Positions 1 to 13,600 are shown, counted from the stretch's first letter. The stretch is 64,000 bases of DNA from Lindgomyces ingoldianus (GCF_010093535.1 NW_022985181.1:454494-518493), one strand, 5' to 3'. Notes: generated by a model not told the origin, from the letters alone. Translations and numbers: made by a program.

Positions 1-2877
1 ACCCTACGCCCTGTAAGGCACTTTGTTTTGTTACCTATCCCTTAGAAAAAGTGACAACAAAGCACCCACGCCCTACAAGGTACTTTGTTTAGTTACCTAT
101 CTCTTAGGATAGCAGATTAATCCTTTGCATTGTACAGCAAGCTCTGCTACTGTACAAAGTAAGAAGGAGATAGTGCGAGGCGCACACTAAAGCCATTAAA
201 GCTGCACAACCTAGCAGCTAGACAACAGCAGTACCCGCGCAATCCACTAGAAAAGCGATTAACTATACTATTATAATAGAATCCTATTAGCAACTAACAA
301 CTCTGCGTAATAACAGGAAGAACAAGGAACAATTCCTATTATATAAACAACTTATAAAGGACACAGGGATATTAGAGGTAACACTACAGAATAAAACTAG
401 CCTAGAGTACTAGAATAACAAGATTAACATGTTAAAGGCTCTAATAAGCCTACAGACTTAATTATACATAAGTTACATAATTACTAATCTACGCATAACA
501 ACTTAAAAAGGCGCTACCCTTTTAAGTGCGTATATAGAGGATTTTAAAGAATAGACACTACAAGACTTCTTAGCACTTAGCTGCGCGTTTAAAAGGGAGC
601 TTATATAAGTGCTAAAGGACAAGAGAATCACACTACAGCTAGGCACTAAAGGTACCTAAGCCTAGAAGCTGTACAATATAGCATAAGAGAAGGCAATTGC
701 ACTAGAAAGGCTTTGTACGCAACCTTTATTACTATATAAGGCTCCGCACAGAAGCAGACTAAACACAATGCTGCTATTAACACTAAACGTACTAGCATTA
801 CCTGCTCCTACACCTTAGCTAGCACTACACTGATCACCGTACGAACAATACATGCCACCCTACCCAACGCCTGCTCCACACCCTTAATCGTACACACCAC
901 CGCCTGCAGTAGTGTATGCACCACCAATACCACCTGCACAATCCATACCACATCACAGCCTGTACAAACTTCTACCCTAGAGGGAAACTGCTAAAGAAAA
1001 ACTCCTAGCAGACAAGATTATATAATTTTAAAAAGTATAAAAAAAAAATAATAACTACATAAGTTAACTATATAACATTTTTATAAATAAAATAAGAATT
1101 TTTATTAATCTATATTAATAGCTAGATATTTAGGAAACTTAGTACACAGACATCTTTCTAGATATCCTAGAAGGTTAGGCAAATATGCACTATATGCACA
1201 ACATAGGCCCTAGAAATAACTAGAAGCATTTGTACAACACCTTAAGCATTATAATAAAGAATTTTGCGCAAAAAAAAAAAAAAAACTATAAAAGGTAAAG
1301 TTCTATATAAAAAGCAAAACTATTCTAGTAAAAAAGCAACTTATTAAGTTTAATAGTAGAAGAATTAAACTTACGCACAACACAGTAGTTCTTACTTAGA
1401 AAAAATAAGTAAGCTACTTTTATATAATTAACCTAGAGAACAAGAATGCCGCATAATAATATATTAAGTAATGTGTAAGAGGGGCATACATTACATTTAT
1501 GTGTTAACTAGAGGCAGTATTTAACCTCTCTATTACTGCATAAACTATAGACCCTTTACATAATAACATTAATACACTTAACGCATAAATCTAATAGTAG
1601 ATAGATAATAGTAAGCGCAGTTTTACCTTTCTACTATTACAGCTTAATTATGCAAAGCTATTTATCTTTATAAATAGATTATTTACTAATAATAAAGACC
1701 TTAGCTTACAGCTAGGATTTTTAATTATATTAAGTAATAAAAACTATATAAAGTAAAGCAACTACTTTAAAATACTAGGCAACATTATACACTAGAATTC
1801 TACTAAGTGTAAAAGAGTAACTAGGAGTGTTCTTACTAGTAAACTATATAAAATAGTTAAAAAGTTTAATAATGTAATTACTCTTAGTATAACTCTATAG
1901 CAAATTATATAAACACTTAAACTGCTACTAATTCTAGTAGTAATTTACATAAATTTAAAGTCTCTATATAATTACCTTATTAAGCTAAGCACTACTAGTA
2001 AAAAGTAACTTATAATTAACATTATATTACTCTATAAATTGTATAAGAAAAGGGAAATTGCTAAGATAAAGTAAATTAATAGTAAAAATAACTTAGTAAA
2101 TGCATATATAAAGAAAACACTAAACTAAGCTTTTTAATTATTAGTCCTAACTAACTACCTCTCTGTCTAGATAGAAGCATCTATAGACTAGCTAGATTCT
2201 ATGCGTAAAGATGCCTTAGACTAACTAAACTAATAACACCTTTATATAAGGCCTATCTCTTTTATTTTTTTTTTATACACACTTATTTTTTTTATTACAA
2301 GATTAGAAAAGAAGGATATGTAAAAAAGACAGTCTATTTATCTAGTATATAGAAGAAGAAAAAGCCACCACCTCTTACATATAGTAGTCACAATGCAGAC
2401 CACAGCTCTGCTATACGCATAAGGCGTAGGCATTAGCCTAAAAGTTAGCTAACACATAACACTTAATAAAAAAAAAGGCACTAGTAGTGCTGCTATAATA
2501 ATAAGCATATAAAGTTACTAGGACCTAACTGCAACTCTAGACTAAGACTACACAGAAGTACCCCTTATAACGCACAACCTTTGCTGCCTACAGCTGCAGA
2601 TTAGTGCTAGCAGGCAAGATAACATTAATATTATAAGATAGTAAAGCTACTACATACTACTTTTTAGCCTATTTATAATTAGCATTTTATATAAAAAGAA
2701 AGCAGAAAAGCTAAAGAATCTATATATTTATGCTAAGATGCTAAATAAACTGCTAATTAGCAGTAGAACTAGTTAGAAGGGTAACATAGATGCGCCCTAG
2801 GCTGCTAGACTGCACAAGGACGTTAAAGACGCCCGCACTAACAGCGCTAGAGGTAGAGGAGGAAGGCTAGAGAGATA

Positions 2878-2878
<1 letters not shown>

Positions 2879-2926
<48 letters not shown>
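2879..2926. repeat. Compound microsatellite (CT)10(GT)14
   Basis: Ten CT units (2879-2898) are followed directly by fourteen GT units (2899-2926), inside the extra segment of copia copy 1. The tract is uninterrupted although everything around it is heavily mutated, so it probably expanded after, or was not a target of, RIP. A 78-residue minus-strand frame across it is only the repeat read as HT and ER dipeptides. Confidence 0.95.
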
Positions 2927-2930
<4 letters not shown>

Positions 2931-3374
2931 GCGGGAGTATCTGTTACTGTTAGCACTATACAAAAAGAGAAAAGAGCTAGGGAATAGTACAGTAGGGCTT
3001 AGAGAGTAAAGGATAAAGAAAAGAAGGTAAAAAAAAAGAGAAGACCTTATTATATACACCTCCTTACGCACCTGCCTACGCAAAGATCCTACACTATTCT
3101 AGCACAAAACCCTGCATAAAATAGTTTATACACTGCTAAATTACTTATAAAGTAAGCGCATAAAGGCTAGATAATAATAGCCTAAAATACTCTACACTAT
3201 TTATAAAGCTATCTACATAGCGCAACTAGCTTATCTTAACGTACAGCATTACTAAGGCAAGTCCTAACAAATAGGGTAGAGTAAAGGCAGAACATAATTA
3301 GATAGACCTACACAGATAGAAGGGAGGTAACGCGTACAGAAGGCAACTCTTTAGACAAAAAAAAAAGTTGCTAG

Positions 3375-3654
3375 TGTCTGTACACAGCAGCAGCGTCGCG
3401 GCCTAGATATAAACAATTGCGCACAAGCAGGATCACGTATCTATGTCACATAATGCTTGTGCGCAAACCTCTGTGCGCGAACATCTAGATATCCCCCTTT
3501 TCCTCTGTACAGAGGAAAGACAAGAGCAATAGAACTAGAAACATGTTGCCCTCACCTTACCTACCTTGTACGCTGTGCACACTGTACACCACTCTTACTC
3601 TTGCTACTTAAGTGCTCATACCATAAGCAGCTAGCTGTTGGAGCCCATTCAACA
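3375..3654 (+). repeat. LTR of copia copy 1 (3' LTR)
   Basis: This 280-bp repeat begins TGTCTGTAC and ends TTCAACA. It aligns end to end with the LTRs at 8282-8561 and 14702-14981 and, inverted, with 7223-7499 and 29805-30081. Differences among copies are transitions. It keeps more GC than the internal region. Confidence 0.9.
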
Positions 3655-4450
3655 AGATAACTATTAAATAGGCTTTATACTAGCTAGCATTTATAATTAG
3701 CAAGTACGTGCAAGGCAAAGAGGGCTGCACAGTGTACACATCGCGCGGGGGGGTAGTAGGTAACTAGTGTTAATTGTTCTTCTTCTAAGTCTATGCAAAG
3801 GAAAGGAATATTTATTTGTTTATGTGTACAACTGTGACACAAGACTATGCTACATAACACCTAACATTATATCTAAATACTTCTATTTAGACAATAACTA
3901 ATCTTAAATTTATATAAACCTTTAGTTTTTAAAAAAGAAATTTTACTAACTTAATTAAAGCTAAAAATTAGCTAGCTAGCTATTATTTACTTATAAGTAT
4001 TACTTTACTTATAAGTATACTTTATAATAAGTAATTTAGTTATGTATAAAGTTTTTAGCTTAGCGCCTATATACTTTTTTAAAAAGTAAAATAACCTATA
4101 TTAAATAGCTATAAAAAGTGTAATAAGTAAAAAAGTATATAAATAGTAATAATTTTACTAGTTTTATAGTATTACTAAAAATAAAGTAAGTTATTAGTAA
4201 ACCTTACTATACTTAATACATTTAAGTTTATATAATATAAAGTTAAGTAAAATCTGTTTTTTAAAACATACTAAGTTAGTTAGTTATAATTTTTTTATTA
4301 GTTTATATATTTTATATATTTTTTTAAAAAAAAATGTATACTTAATATAAGTACACTTTTATATTAATTTATATGTAGTTTACTTTAGTATATGTTATAT
4401 AAAATATATTTAAATTATAGTTAGCTATATTTATTCTATACTTTTAGCTA

Positions 4451-4510
4451 TATTAGTATGTTAAGGATTAGCATTAGCTATATTAGTGTGTTAGAGATTA
4501 GCATTAGCTA
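4451..4510. repeat. 30-bp tandem repeat, two copies
   Basis: Units 4451-4480 and 4481-4510 differ at three positions, all transitions (A/G). Both end in GGATTAGCATTAGCTA or AGATTAGCATTAGCTA. No function is evident. Confidence 0.8.
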
Positions 4511-4610
4511 TGCTTAGTTACAGGCTATAATTAGTTACATGCTATAGTTAAATATTATTATTATATGTCTATTACCTATCTAATACAAATTTGCTAAGCA
4601 TTATGCTACA

Positions 4611-4727
4611 ACTATATAACAGCGCAGGCAAGACAATAGGTCTAAATGCAGTAGGAATCTAGTTAGAGGCATATAGAAGTGCGTGGGGACTTAGAACCTA
4701 GGAATGCTATTAACACTTATAGGCCTT
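4611..4727 (-). repeat. Fragment of miniature LTR-element LTR (family C), inverted
   Basis: The stretch is the reverse complement of the distal third of the LTRs at 59541-59846 and 61322-61621, with the shared GGCAAGACAATAG and GTGGGGACTTAGAACC blocks. The other end is missing and no target duplication is visible. Confidence 0.75.
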
Positions 4728-5329
4728 ATATAAAAAATATTAGAAAACTACTAAGCTAGCAAAAAAAAAATATGTAACTAAATACTTAAAAAAATATAAG
4801 TAACTATAAAAAATAAAGTTAAGTTATAGTTAAAGCTAATATAAAAACTTATTAGATAAGTTCTAAGCAACTTAAGATAAAATAATTTATAAAAATTATT
4901 ATAAACTATTTTTTAACCTAAATAACTTACTATAAAGATAAAATAGTAAGTAGCATAGATAGCACTAAAAGTAAGCTTTTAAAAAAAGATAGAAGTGTAT
5001 TATAAAAGAGACAAATTGCTACTAAGCCTTACTTGTTAGGATTTATGCTTATATACAAAGTACAGGTTATGTGACCTCTAAACAGGTCAGGGGAGGCTAT
5101 ACTAGCCCGCTCTAGAACATCCGGCCTTACACCTACCTTAATGTGCTAACTATTGCTCTAAGCAAGCTTTGCTTTTACAGATCATTTATGAACTGTTGTA
5201 GTATTTTATACTTATTAAAGTGCTTTAACTACTGCAGCCTAAGCTTATTTGTTGTCTAGCTGTTTTTAGAGACTATAATAACCTAGTTCTAAAGCAGATT
5301 CTTTTTTTTATACTAAGCAAAGAGGTAAT

Positions 5330-6089
5330 AGCAGCCCTTAAAGATAATAAAAGGTAAAATAGCCTACCCTGTTGTGTTAATGCTTTAGATAACTATTGTC
5401 TACTCCCTATTACCTTACTATATTGCCTTTAGCTATCTTTATCTCTCTAAAGCTATAATAACTGCTCTAGTTAATATCTAGCTTATTATAAAGCTTAACT
5501 TATTAAAGTTATATATGTCTTTATTCTAGATACTATACTTAGCTTTTATGTTAGCTACTAGGTAAAACTAGCCCTAGATAACCTCTAGATTCTTATAAAG
5601 CGCTCTCTTATAATTATACTTATAATTAAACTTTATTATAAACTTAGGGTAGTGCTTAACCTACATACTAGGCTAGTTTAAGCTAACCTGGCCTAGATTG
5701 CGCTTAGCGCGCAAGGAATTAGCTATATTAGCTATAGCTGCAAGCCTAAGGGGAAATCTGCGTGTAATAAGCTTAAGTATGTACTTAACAACTACTTTCT
5801 TTTTAAGCTTAGTTAGATTTTTTAATTTAGGCTAGCATTCTGCTTCTAAAGGCTGTCTAGCGCGTTAATTGCTTAGTGTTGTGTGAGAGACATTATAGAT
5901 AGCTGTAGCGCGTTGTAAGGAGAGTTTTAAGTCTTATTTAAGAGCCTAAAGAGCAAGCTGTATCTAACGTTCTTTAGAAGATTTAATCTAGTGTTGTTGT
6001 TAAGGCATTATGTAGATAGGTAGAGTGTGGTGGGGGCTTGGCAAAAGTGGCCGGCCAACCTGTGTGGCCGGCCAACCTGTTAGGTACGT
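5330..6089 (-). mobile_element. pogo/Fot1-type DNA transposon fragment (family B), left end missing
   Basis: The right terminus is intact: it ends in the double GGCCGGCC-containing repeat and GGTACGT, followed by the dinucleotide TA. Its body is similar to the complete 1,132-bp copies at 30344-31475 and 57919-59050. Read on the minus strand next to the terminus, it corresponds to the N-terminal helix-turn-helix region of a Fot1/pogo transposase (motif AIYNVSHTTLSNRRARQP with RIP stops, then FPPRLAA and IANSL). The left end is lost near 5330, where the sequence resembles the relic at 31860-33067 instead. Confidence 0.75.
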
Positions 6090-6164
6090 TATGCACTATT
6101 TTTACTATTAACTTAGAGTTATATGCATATGTACTTATCCTTTTATATTACCTAAAAAGTTTAA

Positions 6165-6376
6165 TTTAATATTATAATTAGTATACTTAAGCTATAAGTA
6201 AAAAGTAGTGTAACTTAACTAAATTAAACTTAGAAGTAAAAAAGTTACTTTATAAGTTTAAATATACATATATGCCTCTTACTAAAACGCTGCTTATTAC
6301 ACTAAGGTGCTACTTATTGCGTAAGTAAAAGAGCTTAAGTTATAGAGCATGTAATATAGTACACACTATTATAATA
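6165..6376. repeat. Dispersed repeat D, copy 1
   Basis: About 210 bp matches 31535-31738 in the same orientation, starting TAATTAGTATACTTAAGC. In the second copy a 20-bp motif around AAGGCGCTACTT is present twice in tandem; here the same place is RIP-mutated. The two copies lie on either side of the nested transposon stack. The second copy interrupts sequence similar to 4060-4200, so D looks like a small insertion. No coding content. Confidence 0.65.
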
Positions 6377-7222
6377 TAACATACTTTACAGGCGAGTTGC
6401 TTACACACTTAAGTTACTTACTTTTACTAAGACCCTACTAAACTACTTTTTTTACACTAATGCATTTCTAACAACACTACTTAGATATGCTAAAAGAATA
6501 TTAGATATAGCTTACACTTTAAGCTTTTAAATAAAATATAAAACTTTTAAAAAAACATGCTACAGCTATATATAAAGTCTTTTAAAAGATAATAAATAAC
6601 TATAGCACTAGATAACTTTTACAAGCTAATTCTATATCTAGCTTATAAAGGCTAGGTAATAAAAAAAAGTAGGTAATTATTAAGACTATACTTAAGCTAT
6701 ATGTGTAAGAATTTTTCTTTTAAATAGCATTTATAGCTAATATAGCTAATTCTTTGCGCGCTAAGTGTAATCTAGGCTATATTACTATAAACTAGCTTAG
6801 TATGTTTAAAAAGTGTTATCTAAACTTTAAAGTAATGTTTAAGTATAGTATAACTATAAAAAAACTTTTTATAAAAGTTCTAAAGTAATTTAAAGTAGGT
6901 TTAGCCTTATAAAGAATATTACAGCTAAGTACAGCATCTAAAATAATAACATGTACAACTTTAGTAATATAGGCTTTATTATAGGCTAAATATCTATTAA
7001 CTTTACTTACACTTAAAACTTTACTTTAAGCTCTAAATAACACTTTATAAATATACTAAGCTAGTTTATGCTAATATAGCCTAGATTACACTTAGCGCAT
7101 AAAGAATTAGCTATATTAGCTATAAATGCTATCTAAAGGGAAAATTTTTATGTATATAGCTTAAGTATAGTCTTAATAATTACTTACTTTTTATTATTAC
7201 CTAGCCTTTATAAGTTAGCTAT

Positions 7223-7499
7223 TGTTGAATAGGCTCTTTCAGCTAGCTGCTTGTGGTATAAGCACTTAAGTAGCAAGAGTAAGAGTGGTGTACAGTGTGC
7301 ACAGCGTACAGAGTAGGTAAAGTAAGAGCAATATGTTTTTAGTTCTATTACTCTTATCTTTCCTCTGTACAGAGAAAAAGAGGGATATTTAAATATTTAT
7401 GCATAGAGGTTTACACATAAGTATTATATAACATTAATATATAATCCTGCTTATGCGCAATAGCTTATATCTAAACTGTAATACTACTGTGTATAGACA
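7223..7499 (-). repeat. 3' LTR of minus-strand copia element
   Basis: This 277-bp terminal repeat starts TGTTGAATAGG and ends TATAGACA. It is the inverted counterpart of the LTRs at 8282 and 14702 and pairs with 29805-30081. Confidence 0.9.
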
Positions 7500-8281
7500 C
7501 TAGCAACTTTTTATTTTTATCTAAAGAGTTGCCTTTTGTACGCGTTACCTCTCTTCTGTCTGTGTAGGTCTATCTAATTACAATCTGCCTATACTCTACC
7601 CTGTTTATTAGGGCTTGCCCTAGGGATGTTGTGCGTTAGGATAGGCTAGTTGCGCTATGTAGATAGCTTTTCTCTTCTTTATCCTTTACTTTCTAAACTC
7701 TGCTGTACAATCCCCTAGCTCCTTTCTCTTTTTATATTATAAAAAATAAGTGCGTACAAAAAAAAATAAAAAAAATAAAAAAATAGGCTTTATATAAAAG
7801 TGTTGTTAGTCTAGTTAGTCTAATGCATCTTTGCGCACAGGATCTAGCTAGTCCACAGATGCTTCTTTCTAGACAGAGAGGCAGTTAGTTAGGACTAGAA
7901 AGTATAGAGCCTAATTTAGTATTTTTTTTATATATACATCTACTAAGTTATTTTTACTATTAATTTACTTAATTTTAGTAATCTTTCTTTTTTTATATAA
8001 TTTACAGAGCAATATAATGTTAATTATAAGTTACTTTTTACTAGTAGTGCTTAGCTTAATAAGGTAATTATATAAAGACTTTAAATCTATGTAGATTACT
8101 ACTAAAATTTATAGTAGTTTAAGCGTTTATATAATTTACTATAGAGTTATACTAAGGGTAATTACATTATTAAACTTTCTAACTATTTTATATAATTTGC
8201 TAGTAAGAACACTCTTAGTTACTCTTTTACACTTAGTAAAATTCTAGTGTATAATATTACCTAGTATTTTAAAGTAGTTAC

Positions 8282-8561
8282 TGTCCGTACGCAGCAGCAG
8301 CGTCGCGGCCTGGATACGAGCGATCGCGCACGAGCAGGATCACGTATCTATGTCACATGATGCTCGTGCGCGAACCTCCGTGCGCGAACATCTAGATATC
8401 CCCCTTTTCCTCTGTACAGAGGAAAGACAAGAGCAATAGAACTAGAAACATGTTGCCCTTACCTTACCTACCTTATACGCTGTGCACACTGTACACTACT
8501 CTTACTCTTGCTACTTAAGTGCTTATACTATAAGCAGCTAGCTGTTAGAGCCTATTTAACA
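8282..8561 (+). repeat. 5' LTR of full-length copia element
   Basis: 280 bp, TGTCCGTAC...TTTAACA. It is the least RIP-mutated LTR of this family in the window; the partner at 14702-14981 differs only by transitions. Confidence 0.92.
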
Positions 8562-8584
8562 CTAATTAGTAGTTAATTTAATTA

Positions 8585-9120
8585 ACTGCAAATTAGCAAG
8601 AGTAACAACAGAGTACCCACGCTCTGTAAGGTACTTTGTTTTGTTACCTATCCCTTAGGAAGAGTAACAGCAGAGTACCTACGCCCTGCAAGGTACTTTG
8701 TTTTGTTACCTATCCCTTAGGATAGCAGATTAATCCTTTGCATCGTACAGCAAGCCCTGCTACTGTACGAAGTAAAGAGGAGATAGTGCGAGACGCACAC
8801 CAAAGCCATTAAAGCTGCACGACCTAGCAGCTAGACAACAGCAGTACCCGCGCGATCCACTGCACAAGCGATCAACCCTACGCCCTGTAAGGCACTTTGT
8901 TTTGTTACCTATCCCTTAGAAAGAGTAACAACAAAGCACCTACACCCTGCAAGGTACTTTGTTTAGTTACCTATCTCTTAGAATAGTAGATTAATCCTTT
9001 GCATTGTACAGCAAGCTCTGCTACTGTACAAAGTAAGGAGGAGATAGTGCAAGGCGCACACTAAAGCCATTAAAGCTGCACAACCTAGCAGCTAGACAAC
9101 AGCAGTACCTGCGCGATCTA
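8585..9120 (+). repeat. Tandem duplication in the copia leader
   Basis: A unit of about 285 bp occurs twice: roughly 8585-8870 and 8873-9120. Within each unit a block of about 55-60 bp containing AAGGTACTTTGTTT and GTTACCTATC is itself repeated. Copy 1 at the left window edge begins exactly inside such a unit. It lies between the 5' LTR and the gag-like region, so it is untranslated leader. The first unit is less mutated than the second. Confidence 0.8.
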
Positions 9121-10461
9121 CTAGAAAAGCAATTAACTATACTATTATAATAAAATCCTATTAGCAACTAACAACTCTGCGCGATAACAGGAAGAATAAG
9201 GAATAATTTCTATTATATAAACAACTTACAAAGGACACAGGGATATTAGAGGCAACACTATAGAACAAGACTAGCCTAGAGTACTAGAATAACAAGATTA
9301 ACATGTTAGAGGCTCTAACAAGCCTGCAGACTTAATTATACATAGGTTGTATAATTACTAATCTACGCATAACAACTTAGAAGGGTGCTACTCTTCTAAG
9401 TGCGTACATAGAGGATTTTAAAAGATAGACACTATAAGACTTCTTAGCACTTAGCTGCGCGTTTAAAAGAGAGCTTATACAAGTGCTAGAGGACAAAGGA
9501 ATCACACTATAGCTAGGCACTAAAGGTACCTAAGCCTAGAAGCTGTACAATATAGCACAAGGGAAGGCAATTGCACTAGAAAGGCTTTGTACGCAACCTC
9601 TATTGCTGTATAAGGCTCTGCACAGAAGCAGACTAAACATAATGCTGCTATTAACACTAAACGTACTAGCATTACCTGCTTCTACACCTTAGCTAGCACT
9701 ACACTGATCACTGTACAAACAATACATGCCACTCTACCCAACGCCTGCTCCACACCCTCAATCGTACACACCACCGCCTGCAGTAGTGTATGCACCACCG
9801 ATACCACCTGCACAATCCATACTACATCACAGCCTGTACAAACTTCCACCCTAGAGGGAAACTGCTAAAGAAAAACTCTTAGCAGACAAGATTATATAAT
9901 TCTAAAAGGCATAAAAGAAAAATAATAACTACATAGATTAACTATATAATATTTTTATAAATAAAATAAGAATTTTTATTAATCTATGTTAATAGCTAGA
10001 TATCTAGAAAACTTAGTACACAGACATCTTTCTAGATATCCTAGAAGGTTAGGCAAATATGTACTATATGCATAACATAGGCCCTAGACATGACTAGAAG
10101 CATTTGTACAACACCTTAAGCAGTTACTTTAACACTAATGTAAACTATAGCTAGTACTAGACAGACTAGATAATAATAACCTTTACATAATGCTAATAAA
10201 AGAACTTTAATAAAAGTTTATATAAAGCTCTTAAAACAATAATTAACAAGCTTACACTTATATAAAGGGCACTAGGAATAAAATTCTAAAAGGATGTTTT
10301 ACTGCACACTGCTATTGTACAAGCCTGTTAAGGATAACTAAAACTAGAACATGCTATGTTTACTATTAAGCCCTTATGTAAAGCCTTATTTAGCAACTTA
10401 TAGGCATTACTTTAAGTTACTATAAACTAAAAGGTAAACTAATACCTCTAGAAACTGCCTA

Positions 10462-10650
10462 ATGCATACTACACAGACTACTAATATAACTCTATATAAT
10501 AAGAGTCTGCACAACAAGAAGGAAGCTTCCCTCTGCGCAGAAGAGAATAACATAGAAGATTTTTATTTAGGTTTAGGCTACAATCTAGAGACAACTGCAC
10601 GCAGACAAAGAAGTGCTTTGTTTACTATAAAAAAGAATGTTAGTTATTAA
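10462..10650 (+). pseudogene. Short surviving copia polyprotein segment
   Basis: Sixty-two codons stay open inside the plus-strand copia. The stretch CAEENNIEDFYLGLGYN followed by TARRQRSALFTIKKN resembles the region before integrase in ascomycete copia polyproteins. It is bounded by RIP stops and is a remnant of the element's single long polyprotein, not an independent gene. The ATG at its start is fortuitous. Confidence 0.6.
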
Positions 10651-13600
10651 ACTACCCTTATAATAACTATACATAAGCAAAGAACTAGTACATTGCCTTA
10701 TATAAAAATTTTTATAATAAGACCTTATTATATAAAGCTATTACCTTGTACATCTAAGACTTTAAAGGTTACTCTAAGAAAAAGAATAATTTGCATAATG
10801 TAAAGAAAATAGAATAAAAAGGTAAGAATGCTAAAAAAGCTGTTAACTACTTTACCTCTGCTACCTATCTACACTATGCAACAGGAGAGGACATCTATAG
10901 CATTAAACCTAAGAAATATGCTAAGCAGTTTATCTTTAACAACTAATACTATATAGTATACTAAGGCAAACTATAGGACATAAGCGCAGTAAAGATTTTT
11001 ACTATTAGCAAGTTCTAACTTAAGGCGTATATATAAGAGAACCTACATATAGAAATTAATTAAATACCTAGCTAAATAGATATTAGCTTTAAAGGCTAGA
11101 CACTAAAAAAATTAATTAGTACTATATAAATTTAGAACCTAATTAGTCTAGTTACATACTACATTCTAGAGACTCTAACACTATTCTTGCTATTACTAGC
11201 AGATGCTAACTAACTTAGGGCATACTTTAATAATATTCTAAATATTATTGTACATAAAGACAAAACTACTGTACTTATTATATAAAAATAGAAACACTTT
11301 TTTTTTAATGTTAGTAAGGAAGAATCTATGTCTTTCTTTACTAAATTAAAACTCTACTGCCTCTACTACTAATTTAGACACCCCTGCATAGAGAGACTCT
11401 AGAAGATGCTAACTAGCGCTAGCTATAACATTAATGCTGCAGTGCTAGAAGAGATTAAGAAGTTTTGCTACCTCTGCTAACTATATAACTAGGCTTTATA
11501 AAGATTTAAGTTTATAATTAAGAATAACACTTACTTTAACTATAAAGTTGTTATTAATGTTGTATAAATTAATAATAGAGATGTTTTATATATTATTAAT
11601 GCAGACATATTATTTTAAGCTGCTACATTTCTAAAATCTATGTCTGCACAAGATACCTAGGATGCACTGTGCAAATGCTAGATTAACACCTATTAAGGAC
11701 CTCTAGACTATATTGTGCATAACTCTAGTATAAACTTTGCTTTAGAGAATTTTTAAGCTTGTGCAAAAATTATAGGAGCTACATGTAAGCAGATGCCTAT
11801 AGAAGCACATTAGGCAGTTAGAAAGGTTAAGCGCGCGCACACACCTCTTTAATAAGCGTTTAACATCCTAAAGACTAAGCTAGGTGACTGTACAGATAAT
11901 AAGGCTATCCTGCAGATAGCAGTTAAGGCTCTAAACAACACAGCTAGCCTACACAGTCTAGTACCCACGCTGCTAGTCTTTAGAGCATACCTAAGAATTA
12001 ACTTAGACTCTCTGCTATTACTAGACATTATTGCACAAGTAAGCGCTATATAAAAGGTAATAAAGATACTTTAAAAGGACTATATAAAAGTAAACATTAA
12101 TTATATAATTAACACTTATAATAGCCCTATAATGTATAAAGTTCTTAACCTTCCCCTTAGCTTAGAGATTATAGCATAGAGAGAGAAGGAAGGCTAGACT
12201 AGCCTATATAAGATTAAGAGCATTAAAGGAAGAGACATTATTATTAAGAGAAAGAATAGCCTACTAAAGCTCTAATGTACATAGGTTAAACTATACTATA
12301 GAGAAAAAGAAGAAAATAACCTACTTATAACAGATAACCTAGATAAACTAATCTCTATATAAAAAGATTTTCTAAAGAAGAGAAAAAGAGAACAGCCTTA
12401 TAAGAATGTTATAAAGGCAGAACTAAAGCCTACTACAAACTAAGCCCCTTAGAATAGTAATGCTGCACTAGTGTAAAAGAAAGATATAGATACTAGAAGA
12501 AGTAAAAGGTAAAGAAAACCTGCATAAAGTCTAGACTAGGTATTTCTAACCTAGAAGAAAAAGAATAATTAGGCTTTATCTATTAAGCTTTATACAGATA
12601 GTGTAATTACTACACTAGAAAAACTATTTAAGAAATTAGACTGCATAGAGATAGACACCTTAATTACTAACAGCACTTTTAAGGTTATAGCGTACAACTT
12701 AATAAGGCATAAAAGTTAGATTTTTAACCTCTGCCTTATATAAAAAGTAAAAGGTAAAATAACTTAACTATATAAGAAATCCTGCCTAGTGTTTACTAGC
12801 TACTTAGATAAAGAGAAGGGAGAAATCCTTACCTAGTTACTAACTATCTAGAGAATAAGCTAGAGACTACTTTTAGCTATAAAAGCAAGCCTAAGAGCTA
12901 TGTACAGAATGCATTTTAAACTATGTAATATTACATAAGCATACATCTAATTAACAGATAAGCTTATGCGCACGCTGTACGCAAAGCTACTAAAGAAGAT
13001 GCGCTAGAGCTTTCTACTAAATACAATACTCTAGGTTGTACAACCCTTGTATAAAGCTGCTAAATTAGGACTGTATTAGTTTAAGACATATTATAACTAC
13101 TATAAAAAAAAGCTGCGTATGCACATCTTTTTATATAACCCCTACTTTTTAATTACTAATAAAGAAGAGCACACCTTTAGTATTACTAGCCTATAAATAG
13201 ATAACACTTTAAGCATTATAATAAAAGATTTTGTGTAAAGAGAAAAGAAGAAACTATAAAAAGCAAAGTTCTATATAAAAGGTAAGACTATTCTAGCAAA
13301 GAAGCAGCCTATTAAGTTTAATAGTAGAAGAATTAAGCTTACACATAACATAGTAGTTTTTACTTAGAAGAGATAAGTAAGCTACCTTTATATAATTAAC
13401 CTAGAGAATAAGGATGCTGCACAATAATATATTAAGTAATATGTAAGAGGGGTATACATTGCATCTGTGTGTTAACTAGAGGCAGCATTTAACCTCTTTA
13501 TTACTGCATAAACTATAGACTCTTTGCATAATAACATTAACACACTTAACGCATAAATTTAATAGCAGATAGATAATAGTAAGCATAGTCTTACCTTTCT

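Larger units (their letters stand above)
1..3654 (+). mobile_element. Ty1/copia retrotransposon relic, copy 1 (5' end outside window)
   Basis: Positions 1-1240 match 8873-10115 of the complete copy, and 1245-2270 match 13207-14230, so about 3 kb of pol is missing from this copy. The surviving 3' part corresponds to the end of reverse transcriptase and the RNase H domain: around 1800-2050 the plus frame reads KCKRVTRSVLTSKLY and KSLYNYLIKLSTTSKK, which are hallmarks of copia RNase H. Nearly every break in frame is TAA or TAG where CAA or CAG would be expected, which points to RIP. The 3' LTR is 3375-3654. About 650 bp (2297-2938) and further sequence before the LTR are absent from the 8282-14981 copy. 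No functional protein can be made. Confidence 0.85.
3655..5329. other. AT-rich stretch without recognisable gene
   Basis: About 1.7 kb of A+T-rich sequence with no open frame. It holds a G-run near 3746-3753, a 30-bp tandem pair (4451-4510) and an inverted fragment of the miniature LTR family (4611-4727). Part of it (about 4060-4200) is similar to 31480-31810, where the same sequence is interrupted by a further repeat, so it is probably an old transposon that I cannot name. A short less-mutated piece lies at 5060-5135. Confidence 0.6.

Noticed and set aside
2847..3083. 78-codon minus-strand frame with HTHTHT and ERERER
   Set aside because: It is the compound CT/GT microsatellite translated; no other coding character, and it lies inside a RIP-mutated copia element.
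8585..9120. CRISPR-like spaced repeats
   Set aside because: Direct repeats are few, long and part of a retrotransposon leader in a eukaryotic genome; no spacer pattern.
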